Shown one piece after another: positions 1 through 8,466 of a DNA stretch of 35,183 nt. The stretch is from positions 1 to 35,183 of the forward strand of contig SLJX01000022.1 of NCBI GenBank assembly GCA_007134885.1, written 5' to 3'. Positions within the stretch are counted from its first letter, which is position 1, and each line of letters starts with the position of its first letter. The position numbers and the translations under genes are program-made. This stretch comes from Halanaerobiaceae bacterium (GTDB lineage Bacteria; Bacillota; Halanaerobiia; Halanaerobiales; Halarsenatibacteraceae). A model generated the notes under the pieces. The model searched no databases, had not been told where the DNA came from, and was given only the letters and a program-made list of their open reading frames with translations.

Positions 1-390
1 GAGCAGCTGGCGGAGAAGGAGATCGCACTGTTAATTCCCGAACCTTTCTGTTCTTTAACAGAGAGGGGAGTTAAGGATAAAAGACTGAGGCAGTTTGCGA
101 AATTTTACGGGCGGCCGGAATTTGAACTGGATTATCAAAACCAGAAACTTGACGGAGTAGAGGTGTTAAGAAGTTCGCCCTGCGGCGGCAGCCCTTCAGT
201 GGCTGAAGAACTGGAGGGTGATGAGATTGGCGAGGCTGCCAGAAAATCAGGGCTTTATCATCAGTACTATCCCTGTAAAGCCTCGGTTGATATTATTCAC
301 CGTTCGGCCTATATAACTGAGGCGGCCGTTAATAGGGCTCGACAGAGAAAGGAAAACGAAGATAATGAAAATCTCAGTGAAGCAAGATAA
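1..390 (+). CDS. DUF166 (PF02593-like) family protein, 3' part
   Basis: The reading frame is open from base 1 and ends at the taa at 388-390, so the N-terminus lies outside the window. The visible 129 residues carry the features I associate with the C-terminal half of the DUF166 family: an IPEPFCSL segment near the start, a FAKFYGRPEFE segment, the EVLRSSPCGGS cysteine motif and a late HQYYPCKAS motif. The Pfam label mentions thymidylate synthase, but the function is not established. Conserved cysteines suggest metal or Fe-S binding (inference). The gene ends 18 bases before acsD, and the acsD ribosome binding site lies in that gap, so the two are probably co-transcribed. This links the protein to corrinoid or Wood-Ljungdahl chemistry by context only. 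I did not use the internal GTG at 163 as a start because homology-like sequence continues upstream of it. Confidence 0.75.
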   Translation, partial: EQLAEKEIALLIPEPFCSLTERGVKDKRLRQFAKFYGRPEFELDYQNQKLDGVEVLRSSPCGGSPSVAEELEGDEIGEAARKSGLYHQYYPCKASVDIIHRSAYITEAAVNRARQRKENEDNENLSEAR

Positions 391-408
391 TTTCAAGGGG
401 GGACAAAC

Positions 409-1350
409 GTGGCTGTAGAAAGAGTAACACGTAAGTTTAAAAACACCATAAATACCGTGACCATTGGTACCGGAGAAAACGCTGTTACCGTTGGCGGACA
501 TACCGGCCTTCCCTTTCTCTATGAGGAGGCAGAGCTGCCCAACCCACCGGTAATAGCCCTGGATGTTTATGATGAGGTTCCTGAGCGCTGGACTGATACT
601 CTCAAGGATTCTCTGAGCAGAGATTTGATCAGTGACCCGGTAGAATGGGCCAAAATGGCTGAGGAACTGGATGTCGAACTAGTATCTTTGAGATTTACCC
701 GACATGCTGCAGAGGAAAATCCGGCGTCTCCAGAGGAATGTGCCGAACTGGCTAAAGCAATCAATGATGCTGTTGATAAACCCCTGATCATCTGGGGTAG
801 TGGAGATGAAGAACCGGATAATAAACTTTTTCCTGAAGTTAGCCAGGCTCTGGCTGGAGAGCAGTGTCTGATTGGTTCGGCAACCGAGGACAACTATAAA
901 ACTTTAGCTGCTACTGCTATTGCTGATGGACATAATGTGATCGGGGAATCACCAATTGATATTAACATCTGCAAACAGGTCAACATACTGCTTTCTGACA
1001 TGGGTTTTCCCACCGATAAAATAGTTATATTCACCACTAATGGAGCTCTGGGTTACGGTATTGAATATGCCTATTCTATTATGGAAAGAACCCGGCTGGC
1101 ATCCCTGGGTGGAGATAAGATGATGGCCATGCCTATTATTGCTAATATCGGTCCGGAAACCCAGCGGGCCAAGGAAGTTAAGGTCAGTGAAGCGGACGAA
1201 CCAAGCTGGGGTGACCAGGAAGAAAGAGGTATAGGCTGGGAGACGACCACCGCGGTGGCCTATCTCCAGGCCGGAGCCGATATTCTGACGATGGCCAATC
1301 CCAGAGCGATCGGGTATATGCAGAATTACATTGCCAGGATGACAGAATAG
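409..1350 (+). CDS. acsD: Corrinoid/iron-sulfur protein small subunit (acetyl-CoA decarbonylase/synthase delta subunit)
   Basis: At 313 residues this is the normal size for the CFeSP small subunit (AcsD/CdhD). It is a TIM-barrel protein that pairs with the large [4Fe-4S]/cobalamin subunit and carries methyl groups from methyl-THF to acetyl-CoA synthase in the cytoplasm. Recognisable family segments include VTIGTGENAVTVGG near residues 18-31, PVIALDVYDEVPE near 47-59, WGSGDEEPDN near 129-138 and the C-terminal region with IGWETTTAVAYLQAGAD. The start is a GTG at 409, preceded by a strong aagggggg Shine-Dalgarno at about 393-400. It follows the DUF166 gene closely and is ended by a strong hairpin terminator at 1368-1402, so acsE downstream is a separate transcription unit or is reached by read-through. 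The large subunit (acsC) is not in the window and probably lies to the left. Confidence 0.93.
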   Translation: MAVERVTRKFKNTINTVTIGTGENAVTVGGHTGLPFLYEEAELPNPPVIALDVYDEVPERWTDTLKDSLSRDLISDPVEWAKMAEELDVELVSLRFTRHAAEENPASPEECAELAKAINDAVDKPLIIWGSGDEEPDNKLFPEVSQALAGEQCLIGSATEDNYKTLAATAIADGHNVIGESPIDINICKQVNILLSDMGFPTDKIVIFTTNGALGYGIEYAYSIMERTRLASLGGDKMMAMPIIANIGPETQRAKEVKVSEADEPSWGDQEERGIGWETTTAVAYLQAGADILTMANPRAIGYMQNYIARMTE

Positions 1351-1367
1351 AGAATAGGGAGTTCTAG

Positions 1368-1402
1368 AACAGCCGGACTTAAGATACTGTCCGGCTGTTT
1401 TT
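1368..1402 (+). terminator. Intrinsic terminator after acsD
   Basis: An 11-bp perfect stem (aacagccggac at 1368-1378 with gtccggctgtt at 1389-1399) has a 10-base loop and is followed by a short T run to 1402. It lies 17 bases past the acsD stop, consistent with Rho-independent termination. Confidence 0.9.
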
Positions 1403-1434
1403 AAGCCCCAAGCAAGTGTGAAAAATTTATCCAG

Positions 1435-1464
1435 TTTAAACTTAAATTTAATTTTAATTATAAA
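1435..1464 (+). promoter_or_regulatory. Possible weak promoter for acsE
   Basis: TTTAAA (1435-1440), an 18-base spacer and TATAAA (1459-1464) lie just upstream of acsE. The whole stretch is A/T-rich, so the match is not very specific. The -10 also sits only a few bases before the Shine-Dalgarno sequence, which would leave a very short leader. Confidence 0.25.
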
Positions 1465-1481
1465 TTGGGGAGGTTATTAAA

Positions 1482-2282
1482 ATGATTATTATTGGGGAAA
1501 GAATCAACGGTCAATTTACCGATGTAGAAAAGGCTATTCAGGATAAGAACAAGAAAGTTATTCAGGATCTGGCCCAGAAACAGGTGGAGTGCGGAGCCGA
1601 TTATCTTGATGTTAATGTGGGAACTTCAGTTCCCTCCAAAGAGAGAGTGGATGCCATGCTCTGGCTGGTTGATACAATCCAGGAATGCACCGATGCGCCG
1701 CTCTGTATTGACAGTCCCCGCAGGCCGGTAGTGGAGGCTGCCCTGGAAAAGGTGGATAAGCCGCCTATTATTAACTCCTGTCAGGCTGACCTGGAGGCGC
1801 TGGATGAATATATTCCCATGGCCCGGGAGTACAATTCCGGTTTAATTGCCCTGACCATGGATAAAGATGGGGTGCCCAATGATGCTGCTAAAAGAGTTGA
1901 ATTGGCTGGCAATATTGTTATGAAGGCAACCGAGCACGGTTTTGATTTTGACGATCTTTACATCGATCCCATTGTTCTTCCGGTAAGTGCCACCCAGACT
2001 CAGCCCGGATTTTTGCTGGAAGCCATGCAGCAGCTCCAGAATATTTCTGATCCCCTGCCTCATTTCAATATCGGGCTCAGCAATATTTCTTCCAACACCA
2101 AGGAAAACCATCTAATTAACCGCACCTATGCAGTGATGTGTATAGCTCATGGGGTAGATACTGCGATTATTGATCCCATGGATGAAGAACTGATGGATGC
2201 CATTATTACTGCCGAGATTCTCTTGAACAAACATATCTATAATGATGATTATCTGAGCGCCTACCGCAGCAGTAAAAAATAA
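1482..2282 (+). CDS. acsE: Methyltetrahydrofolate:corrinoid/iron-sulfur protein methyltransferase
   Basis: This 266-residue protein matches AcsE (MeTr) of acetogens in length and in a clear run of conserved segments. It moves the methyl group of methyl-THF to Co(I) of the corrinoid Fe-S protein. Visible pterin-site features are IIGERING at the N-terminus, LCIDS (Asp77), IINS (Asn98), LYIDP (Asp162) and GLSNIS, with Asn201 in the position of the catalytic asparagine of the family. The fold is a pterin-binding TIM barrel with no extra domain. The ATG is preceded by a ggggagg Shine-Dalgarno (1467-1473). The gene stands between two strong terminators (after acsD and at 2355-2396), so it appears to be transcribed largely on its own. 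MtrH-type methyltransferases for other corrinoid proteins are related, but the length and the acsD/acsV neighbours favour AcsE. Confidence 0.93.
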   Translation: MIIIGERINGQFTDVEKAIQDKNKKVIQDLAQKQVECGADYLDVNVGTSVPSKERVDAMLWLVDTIQECTDAPLCIDSPRRPVVEAALEKVDKPPIINSCQADLEALDEYIPMAREYNSGLIALTMDKDGVPNDAAKRVELAGNIVMKATEHGFDFDDLYIDPIVLPVSATQTQPGFLLEAMQQLQNISDPLPHFNIGLSNISSNTKENHLINRTYAVMCIAHGVDTAIIDPMDEELMDAIITAEILLNKHIYNDDYLSAYRSSKK

Positions 2283-2354
2283 TAAGTTTTAATGAAGGCT
2301 TTAGTTATAAATAATCAGTTAGCAAAATCAAGAAATTGATGAGCCAGGTTAACT

Positions 2355-2396
2355 GTTATATCCACTGCCAAGAAGCAGTGGATATAACTATTTTTT
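2355..2396 (+). terminator. Strong intrinsic terminator after acsE
   Basis: A perfect 14-bp inverted repeat (gttatatccactgc at 2355-2368 with gcagtggatataac at 2375-2388) has a 6-base loop and is followed by tattttttgg. It lies 72 bases past the acsE stop. Confidence 0.93.
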
Positions 2397-2664
2397 GGTC
2401 CTGTTAGTTTTTATAAGGTGGGCTGTTTCAAACTAAAACCAAATTCTGGTCAATGAATTTTTAATTTATATTTCACTGAGAGGTAATATTATCTTTCAGG
2501 CAGGAATTATTTCTTATAAGTTTAATTATTAATATAGAAACAAATATATTAACGATTTTTTCATAATTTTATATTTTATCCTGCTGAAATGCTCTTCCGT
2601 GAAATTATCTTCTGTTTTAAAAAAATAAAGTTTGCTTTAAAAAAGAAAGGAGACTTTATCATAT
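2397..2664. other. A/T-rich gene-free stretch before acsV
   Basis: This is the unexplained part of the 382-base gap between acsE and acsV. It is strongly A/T-rich with many TATA-like words, but I find no convincing -35/-10 pair. A small inverted repeat (ttagttt at 2404-2410 and aaactaa at 2431-2437) is present. A promoter for acsV must be here or upstream, because the terminator at 2355-2396 closes the acsE unit. The acsV Shine-Dalgarno (aaaggaga, about 2645-2652) lies at the right end. No small ORF with a good start site was seen. Confidence 0.5.
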
Positions 2665-4599
2665 ATGGCTAAAACCTGCGAAGTAACAGTTAACCCGGGA
2701 AATAATACCCTGAAGGTAGAGGCCGGAGATAATCTGCTGAAAATACTGCAGGGCGCTGAATATGATCTGCAGGCAGACTGCGGTGGTCAGGGTACCTGCG
2801 GCCGCTGCCAGGTGAAAATTGAAAAGGGGGAAGATTTCAGCTATTCCGGGGAACTTCTCTCTGCCGACAGACTGGAGGAGGGCTTCAGGCTGGCCTGCCA
2901 GCTGGAAGTTGAAGGAGATCTGGAAATTACCATACCGGAATCCTCCCTGCTGACCGGGCAGCAGATTCTGGTTGGCAGTGAAGAAGAGGATAATTATCTT
3001 GAAAGCAAGGAAATTTCAGGGAGACCCCGGGAGATTAATCCACTGGTTAGGAAGAAAAGCTTAAAACTCAGCTCGCCCTCCCTGCAGGATAACACAGCTG
3101 ATCTGGATCGGATTTACCGGGAACTGACTGGAGAGTCCGGTTTTACTGATTACAGGCTTGAACTGGACCTGGTTAGAGAACTGCCGGAGCTTTTGAGGGA
3201 AAATGACTGGAAAATTGAACTGCAGCAGGCCGATCTTTTGACCCATCAGGAAATAATTGAAGTGAGCTCTACTGAAGCCGGCAGCAGCTATGGTCTGGCA
3301 GTAGATATTGGCACCACCACAGTTGTGGCAGCCCTGCTTGATCTCGAGGATGGCAGCGAAGTCGGCCGCAGGGGTGAATATAACCGGCAGAGCCGCTATG
3401 GTGAAGATGTTATCTCCCGGATAAACTATGCCAGTAAAAATGAAAAAGGAGTGCAGGAGGTTAATCAGGCTTTGATTGAGACCATTAATGAGCTGATTGC
3501 AGAACTGCTTTCCCGGGAGGATATAGATACTGAACAAATTAAAATGCTTATGATGGCCGGAAACACAACCATGGTTCACACTCTTATGGGGGCTGATCCT
3601 AATAATATCAGACGCTCCCCTTTTGTGCCCAATTTTTTTATGCCGCCGGTTTTTAAAGCTGAAGAACTGGGTCTGAAAGTTTTGCCTCAGGCTCCGGTTT
3701 ACTGTTTCCCGGCTGTGGGAAGTTTTGTAGGGGGAGATATTACTTCCGGAATTTTAGCCTCCCGACTTCACAGTCAGGAGGACATTACCATGCTGATTGA
3801 TATCGGTACCAACGGCGAGATTGTGGTCGGCAATCAGAGTCTTTTGATAGGCTGCTCGGCTTCAGCCGGCCCGGCCTTCGAGGGTGGGGGAATTTCCTGC
3901 GGTATCAGGGCTATGGAAGGGGCCATTGAACAGGTTAACTTTGATGCTGATTATAATTTTCAATACCGCACCATTGGTAACGTACCTCCCCGGGGGGTCT
4001 GCGGCTCGGGTCTGATTGAACTGCTGGCAACCATGCAGCAAAGAGGCATTATAAATCGTTCGGGTAGGTATAATCGGGAATTAGGGAGCGATAGACTGCG
4101 GCAGCGGGAGGACGAAACCTATGAATTTCTGCTGGTTCCGGCTGAAGAGACCGATATTGGAGAGGATCTGGTTTTTGCCGAAAATGATATCAAACATCTG
4201 CTCCGCTCCAAGGGAGCAGTCTATGCTGGAATTAAAATCATGCTGGACCGCCTTTCCCTGGAAGAACAGATGCTGGAGAAGGTTTTTATAGCAGGAGGTT
4301 TCGGCAATTATCTCAATATTGAAGCTTCAATTCGAATAGGTCTTCTACCTGATCTACCCCGGGAGAGATTTGAATTTATCGGGAACAGTTCTCTCAAGGG
4401 GGCTCGCCGGGCGGTTTTAAGCGGGGAAGCCTTTAAGGAATCGCTGGAACTGGCCAGCAAGATGACCTACCTGGAATTGAGTTCGGATGAAAACAGCAAG
4501 GATTTTATGGATGAATTTGTTGCTGCTCAGTTTATTCCCCACACTAATCTCTCACTGTTTCCTTCTCTTGAAGATAATGACAGTCAGGAGGAAGAGTAA
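2665..4599 (+). CDS. acsV: Reductive activator of corrinoid proteins (RACo), 2Fe-2S ferredoxin + ASKHA ATPase
   Basis: This 644-residue protein has the RACo layout. An N-terminal plant-type [2Fe-2S] ferredoxin domain (about 1-95) has ligands Cys39, Cys45, Cys48 and Cys78 (C-x5-C-x2-C then a distant C). A middle linker region follows (about 100-205). The C-terminal part is an ASKHA/actin-like ATPase domain (DUF4445 type) with AVDIGTTTVVAALLD near 212-226 and later MLIDIGTNGEIVVG and FIAGGFGNYL phosphate-loop segments. It uses ATP to drive one-electron reduction of inactive Co(II) to Co(I) in the corrinoid protein. That role fits its place after acsD and acsE. The ATG at 2665 is preceded by an aaaggaga box with a slightly long spacer of about 12 bases. 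The gene ends 17 bases before the DRTGG-domain gene, which has its own good Shine-Dalgarno, so the two form an operon. Its cytoplasmic location is inferred from the lack of any signal peptide. Confidence 0.93.
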   Translation: MAKTCEVTVNPGNNTLKVEAGDNLLKILQGAEYDLQADCGGQGTCGRCQVKIEKGEDFSYSGELLSADRLEEGFRLACQLEVEGDLEITIPESSLLTGQQILVGSEEEDNYLESKEISGRPREINPLVRKKSLKLSSPSLQDNTADLDRIYRELTGESGFTDYRLELDLVRELPELLRENDWKIELQQADLLTHQEIIEVSSTEAGSSYGLAVDIGTTTVVAALLDLEDGSEVGRRGEYNRQSRYGEDVISRINYASKNEKGVQEVNQALIETINELIAELLSREDIDTEQIKMLMMAGNTTMVHTLMGADPNNIRRSPFVPNFFMPPVFKAEELGLKVLPQAPVYCFPAVGSFVGGDITSGILASRLHSQEDITMLIDIGTNGEIVVGNQSLLIGCSASAGPAFEGGGISCGIRAMEGAIEQVNFDADYNFQYRTIGNVPPRGVCGSGLIELLATMQQRGIINRSGRYNRELGSDRLRQREDETYEFLLVPAEETDIGEDLVFAENDIKHLLRSKGAVYAGIKIMLDRLSLEEQMLEKVFIAGGFGNYLNIEASIRIGLLPDLPRERFEFIGNSSLKGARRAVLSGEAFKESLELASKMTYLELSSDENSKDFMDEFVAAQFIPHTNLSLFPSLEDNDSQEEE

Positions 4600-4616
4600 A
4601 ACTAGGAGGAAAAATT

Positions 4617-5726
4617 ATGAAAAATCTCTTTATTGCCGCCACAGGGCAGGACCGGGGGAAAACATCATTTTCTGTGGGAATGATATCAGCCCTGCGGGAG
4701 CACACAGGCAGCATAGGCTACATGAAGCCTGTTGGCCACCGCTTTATCACCACCCAGGATGGTCTCCGCATTGATGAAGATGCCCAACTGATTGATACAA
4801 TTTATGGCTTTGGTGATAATCTTAAGGATGTCAGCCCCATAATTGTAGACAGTGGTTTTACCAGACACTGCATTCAGCACAGCTGTGAACGGGAGGTGGA
4901 GGAGCAGTTAAGTCTGGCCTATGAAAGGGTCAAAACCGGCCGGGATTTGGTGGTTATTGAAGGCTCTGGCAAGTGCAGTGTGGGAGAGGTAATCAAACTT
5001 TCCAATGCCCGGGTGGCTGAACTGTTAGATGCCAAAGTTATTCTGGTTGCCCAGGGTGGTTTTGGCAGCACCATAGATACGGTAATGTTGAATATGGCCT
5101 TTCTCCAGAAATTTGATATAGATATTCTGGGAGTTGTTATCAATAAAGTCTTTAAAAAGAAATATGATGAGGTCAAAGAAATTACCTCCCAGGGCCTCAG
5201 GGAGCGGGGAGTTAACGTTCTGGGTGTGCTGCCCTATGAAAGGCTGCTGACCTATCCCACCCTGGAACATATTGTGGCTGAATGTCCGGAATTTAAACCG
5301 CTGACTCAGGCCAGTAAAACTGTGATGCACCGCAATATCAGCAGAATTTTTGTGGGAGCCATGACTCCGCATGAGGCTTTAAAATATCTCAAGGGCCGGG
5401 AACTTATCATCACCGGCGGGGACCGCGAGGATATCATTGTTTCGGCACTGGCCCGCTCGGCTATCCATGTTCAGTCCGGCCGGGGAGGAAGTGTGTCCGG
5501 AATTATTGTGACCGGAGGTTTAAAACCCCACGATTCTTTATTAGAGACTGCAGAAAATCTCGGCATACTTATCATGCAGGCTGAAGAAGACACCTACTCT
5601 GTGGCCAGCAGGGTTAAGGGTATGACAGTTAAGCTGAGACCTAATGACCGCCGTAAAATAGATAAGATTCAGGAGCTGGTAAAAACCTATCTGAATATTG
5701 ACGAAATAGTCGAGTCTTTGAAATAA
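4617..5726 (+). CDS. BioD-like P-loop / DRTGG-domain protein (COG0857-type, Pta N-terminal-like)
   Basis: The protein is 369 residues. The N-terminal half (about 1-210) is a dethiobiotin-synthetase-like P-loop domain: AATGQDRGKTSFSVG near 7-21 is the Walker-A region, VVIEGSGKCS near 102-111 resembles the family's second motif, and VILVAQGGFGSTIDTV follows. The C-terminal half (about 215-325) looks like a DRTGG domain, with IITGGDREDIIVSALA and GIIVTGGLKPHD segments. This pairing is known from the regulatory N-terminal part of long phosphotransacetylases and from standalone proteins of unknown function. No phosphotransacetylase catalytic domain follows. ATG 4617 has an ideal aggagg box 17 bases after acsV, so it is probably translated from the acsV transcript. 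A role in sensing or handling of acetyl-CoA, acetyl phosphate or nucleotide state near the Wood-Ljungdahl enzymes is inference only. I see no clear terminator behind it. Confidence 0.8.
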   Translation: MKNLFIAATGQDRGKTSFSVGMISALREHTGSIGYMKPVGHRFITTQDGLRIDEDAQLIDTIYGFGDNLKDVSPIIVDSGFTRHCIQHSCEREVEEQLSLAYERVKTGRDLVVIEGSGKCSVGEVIKLSNARVAELLDAKVILVAQGGFGSTIDTVMLNMAFLQKFDIDILGVVINKVFKKKYDEVKEITSQGLRERGVNVLGVLPYERLLTYPTLEHIVAECPEFKPLTQASKTVMHRNISRIFVGAMTPHEALKYLKGRELIITGGDREDIIVSALARSAIHVQSGRGGSVSGIIVTGGLKPHDSLLETAENLGILIMQAEEDTYSVASRVKGMTVKLRPNDRRKIDKIQELVKTYLNIDEIVESLK

Positions 5727-5777
5727 TTTAACAATCTAAAGTTAAAGTGACAAAAATCAAGTTTTTTCAGCTTATTC

Positions 5778-5806
5778 TTGACAGAAATGATTTTCTATGT
5801 TAGCAT
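5778..5806 (+). promoter_or_regulatory. Promoter of the S-box metY-metA unit
   Basis: A perfect TTGACA (5778-5783), a 17-base spacer and TAGCAT (5801-5806) lie about 70 bases upstream of the riboswitch aptamer. A CATAAT just downstream could be an alternative -10. Confidence 0.7.
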
Positions 5807-5877
5807 AATAAAAACCTTTTAGGATAAAGCAGTATAAAGATTCATGAAGATTACCTGACGACAGCTGAATAGAAATC

Positions 5878-6027
5878 CTTATCAAGAGCGGTGGAGGGAC
5901 TGGCCCTATGAAGCCCGGCAACCAGCAATTAAATTTGCATGGTGCCACATCCTGCAGGATTTGGGATCCTGAAAGATAAGAGAGTATTAGCTTTATGTCT
6001 CTTCTTCTTTGAGGAAGAGGCTTTTTT
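5878..6027 (+). ncRNA. SAM-I (S-box) riboswitch with terminator
   Basis: The S-box core is clear. P1 forms from CTTATC (5878-5883) and GATAAG (5975-5980). Between them are the conserved GAGCGGTGGAGGGA, GGCCCTATGAAGCCCGGCAACC, GGTGCCA and TCCTGCAG...GAAAGATAAGAG elements in normal order and spacing. A strong terminator (5997-6027) follows. The 3' strand of P1 with the adjacent agag could pair with the ctcttcttc arm of the terminator, the usual antiterminator arrangement. S-adenosylmethionine binding should therefore stop transcription of metY-metA when SAM is plentiful. The next gene, metY, is a classic S-box target. Confidence 0.96.
5997..6027 (+). terminator. Riboswitch-controlled terminator
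   Basis: An 11-bp stem (gtctcttcttc 5997-6007 with gaggaagaggc 6011-6021, including G-T pairs) has a 3-base loop and is followed by six T. It is the expression platform of the S-box leader. Confidence 0.93.
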
Positions 6028-6030
6028 ATT

Positions 6031-6075
6031 TTTAAGAGGTATTTAAGAGGTATTTTTCTAGAAGGTATTTTTCTG
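6031..6075 (+). repeat. Short tandem repeats in the metY 5' leader
   Basis: Two perfect adjacent 11-mers (tttaagaggta at 6031-6041 and 6042-6052) run into a second repeated word, ggtatttttct at 6049-6059 and 6064-6074. They lie after the riboswitch terminator. About 110 A/T-rich bases follow, in which I see no other feature, before the metY Shine-Dalgarno. Slippage is the likely origin. Confidence 0.8.
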
Positions 6076-6186
6076 GTTTTTCCTGAACTTATTTGTTGAA
6101 AATCAGGTATCGTTTCCCGCTTTTTCAGGCAGATTTAAACTTTGACGGTTAAATTATTTTTATTAAATCCAGCAGTTAAATTTTAA

Positions 6187-7491
<1,305 letters not shown>

Positions 7492-7503
7492 TGGAGGGAT
7501 ATT

Positions 7504-8463
7504 ATGCCGATTAAGATACCTGACAACCTGCCGGCAGCAGAAACCTTAAAGCAGGAAAATATTTTTGTCATGCCCCTGCAAAGAGCTCTGACCCAGGATA
7601 TCAGGGCTCTAAGGATATTGATTTTAAATATCATGCCGACCAAGATAGCTACAGAAACCCAGCTCCTCCGGCTGTTAAGTAACTCCCCCCTGCAGGTGGA
7701 GGTTGATCTACTGCAGACAGCCAGCCATGAAGCCCAAAATGTCTCCCGGGAGCATCTGATTAAATTTTATCAGATTTTTGAGGATATCAAGGATAAAAAA
7801 TATGACGGAATGATTATAACCGGGGCCCCGGTGGAAAAGCTTGAGTACCAGAAGGTGGATTACTGGGAGGAACTGAAAAAGATCATGGCCTGGTCCCGTT
7901 CTCATGTTTTTTCTGCCCTGCATCTCTGCTGGGGGGCTCAGGCAGCTTTAAAATTTCACTATGGCATTGAGAAATATCCCCTGGAGGAGAAGATTACAGG
8001 GGTTTTTAAACACCAAGTCTGTCGGAAGAATACCAGATTATTACGGGGGTTTGATGATGTGTTTTACGCTCCCCATTCCCGCTACACAGAGGTCAGAGAG
8101 AAAGATATTGAGAAATGTGATGATTTAATGCTGCTGGCCAGATCAGAGAAAGCCGGGGTCTATATTGCTGCCAGCACCAGCTACCGCCAGATTTTTGTTA
8201 CCGGTCACTCAGAATATGAATATGATACTCTAAAAAATGAATATCTTCGGGACCTGGAGAAGGAAAAGAATCCACCCCGGCCAGAAAATTATTTTACCGA
8301 TGGTAATCCCGACAGGAAGCCTCTAAACCGCTGGCGGGCTCATGCTCATCTGCTCTTTGGCAACTGGCTCAACTATTGTGTATATCAGGAAACTCCCTAT
8401 GATATTTCCAGGATTGATGAGAAGATGAAGGTTTCCCGGTATAATGGGATTAATGTCTTATAA
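7504..8463 (+). CDS. metA: Homoserine O-acetyltransferase (MetA family)
   Basis: This 319-residue protein belongs to the MetA/HTS family. It acylates homoserine, the first committed step to methionine. The nucleophile is Cys142 in HLCWGAQA, and the His235/Glu237 pair lies in VTGHSEYE. Residue 111, in ITGAPVE, is glutamate. In this family Glu111 marks acetyl-CoA users and Gly111 marks succinyl-CoA users, so the product is predicted to be O-acetylhomoserine, matching metY next door (annotation established by family knowledge; specificity inferred). ATG 7504 has a tggaggga box 5-10 bases upstream. It is co-transcribed with metY under the S-box. Its stop codon lies only 3 bases from the end of the convergent homocysteine methyltransferase gene, with no room for a shared intergenic terminator. 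Confidence 0.94.
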   Translation: MPIKIPDNLPAAETLKQENIFVMPLQRALTQDIRALRILILNIMPTKIATETQLLRLLSNSPLQVEVDLLQTASHEAQNVSREHLIKFYQIFEDIKDKKYDGMIITGAPVEKLEYQKVDYWEELKKIMAWSRSHVFSALHLCWGAQAALKFHYGIEKYPLEEKITGVFKHQVCRKNTRLLRGFDDVFYAPHSRYTEVREKDIEKCDDLMLLARSEKAGVYIAASTSYRQIFVTGHSEYEYDTLKNEYLRDLEKEKNPPRPENYFTDGNPDRKPLNRWRAHAHLLFGNWLNYCVYQETPYDISRIDEKMKVSRYNGINVL

Positions 8464-8466
8464 ATC

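Noticed and set aside
3061-3579. Minus-strand open frame opposite acsV
   Set aside because: It is inside the ASKHA domain coding region and no protein family is recognisable.
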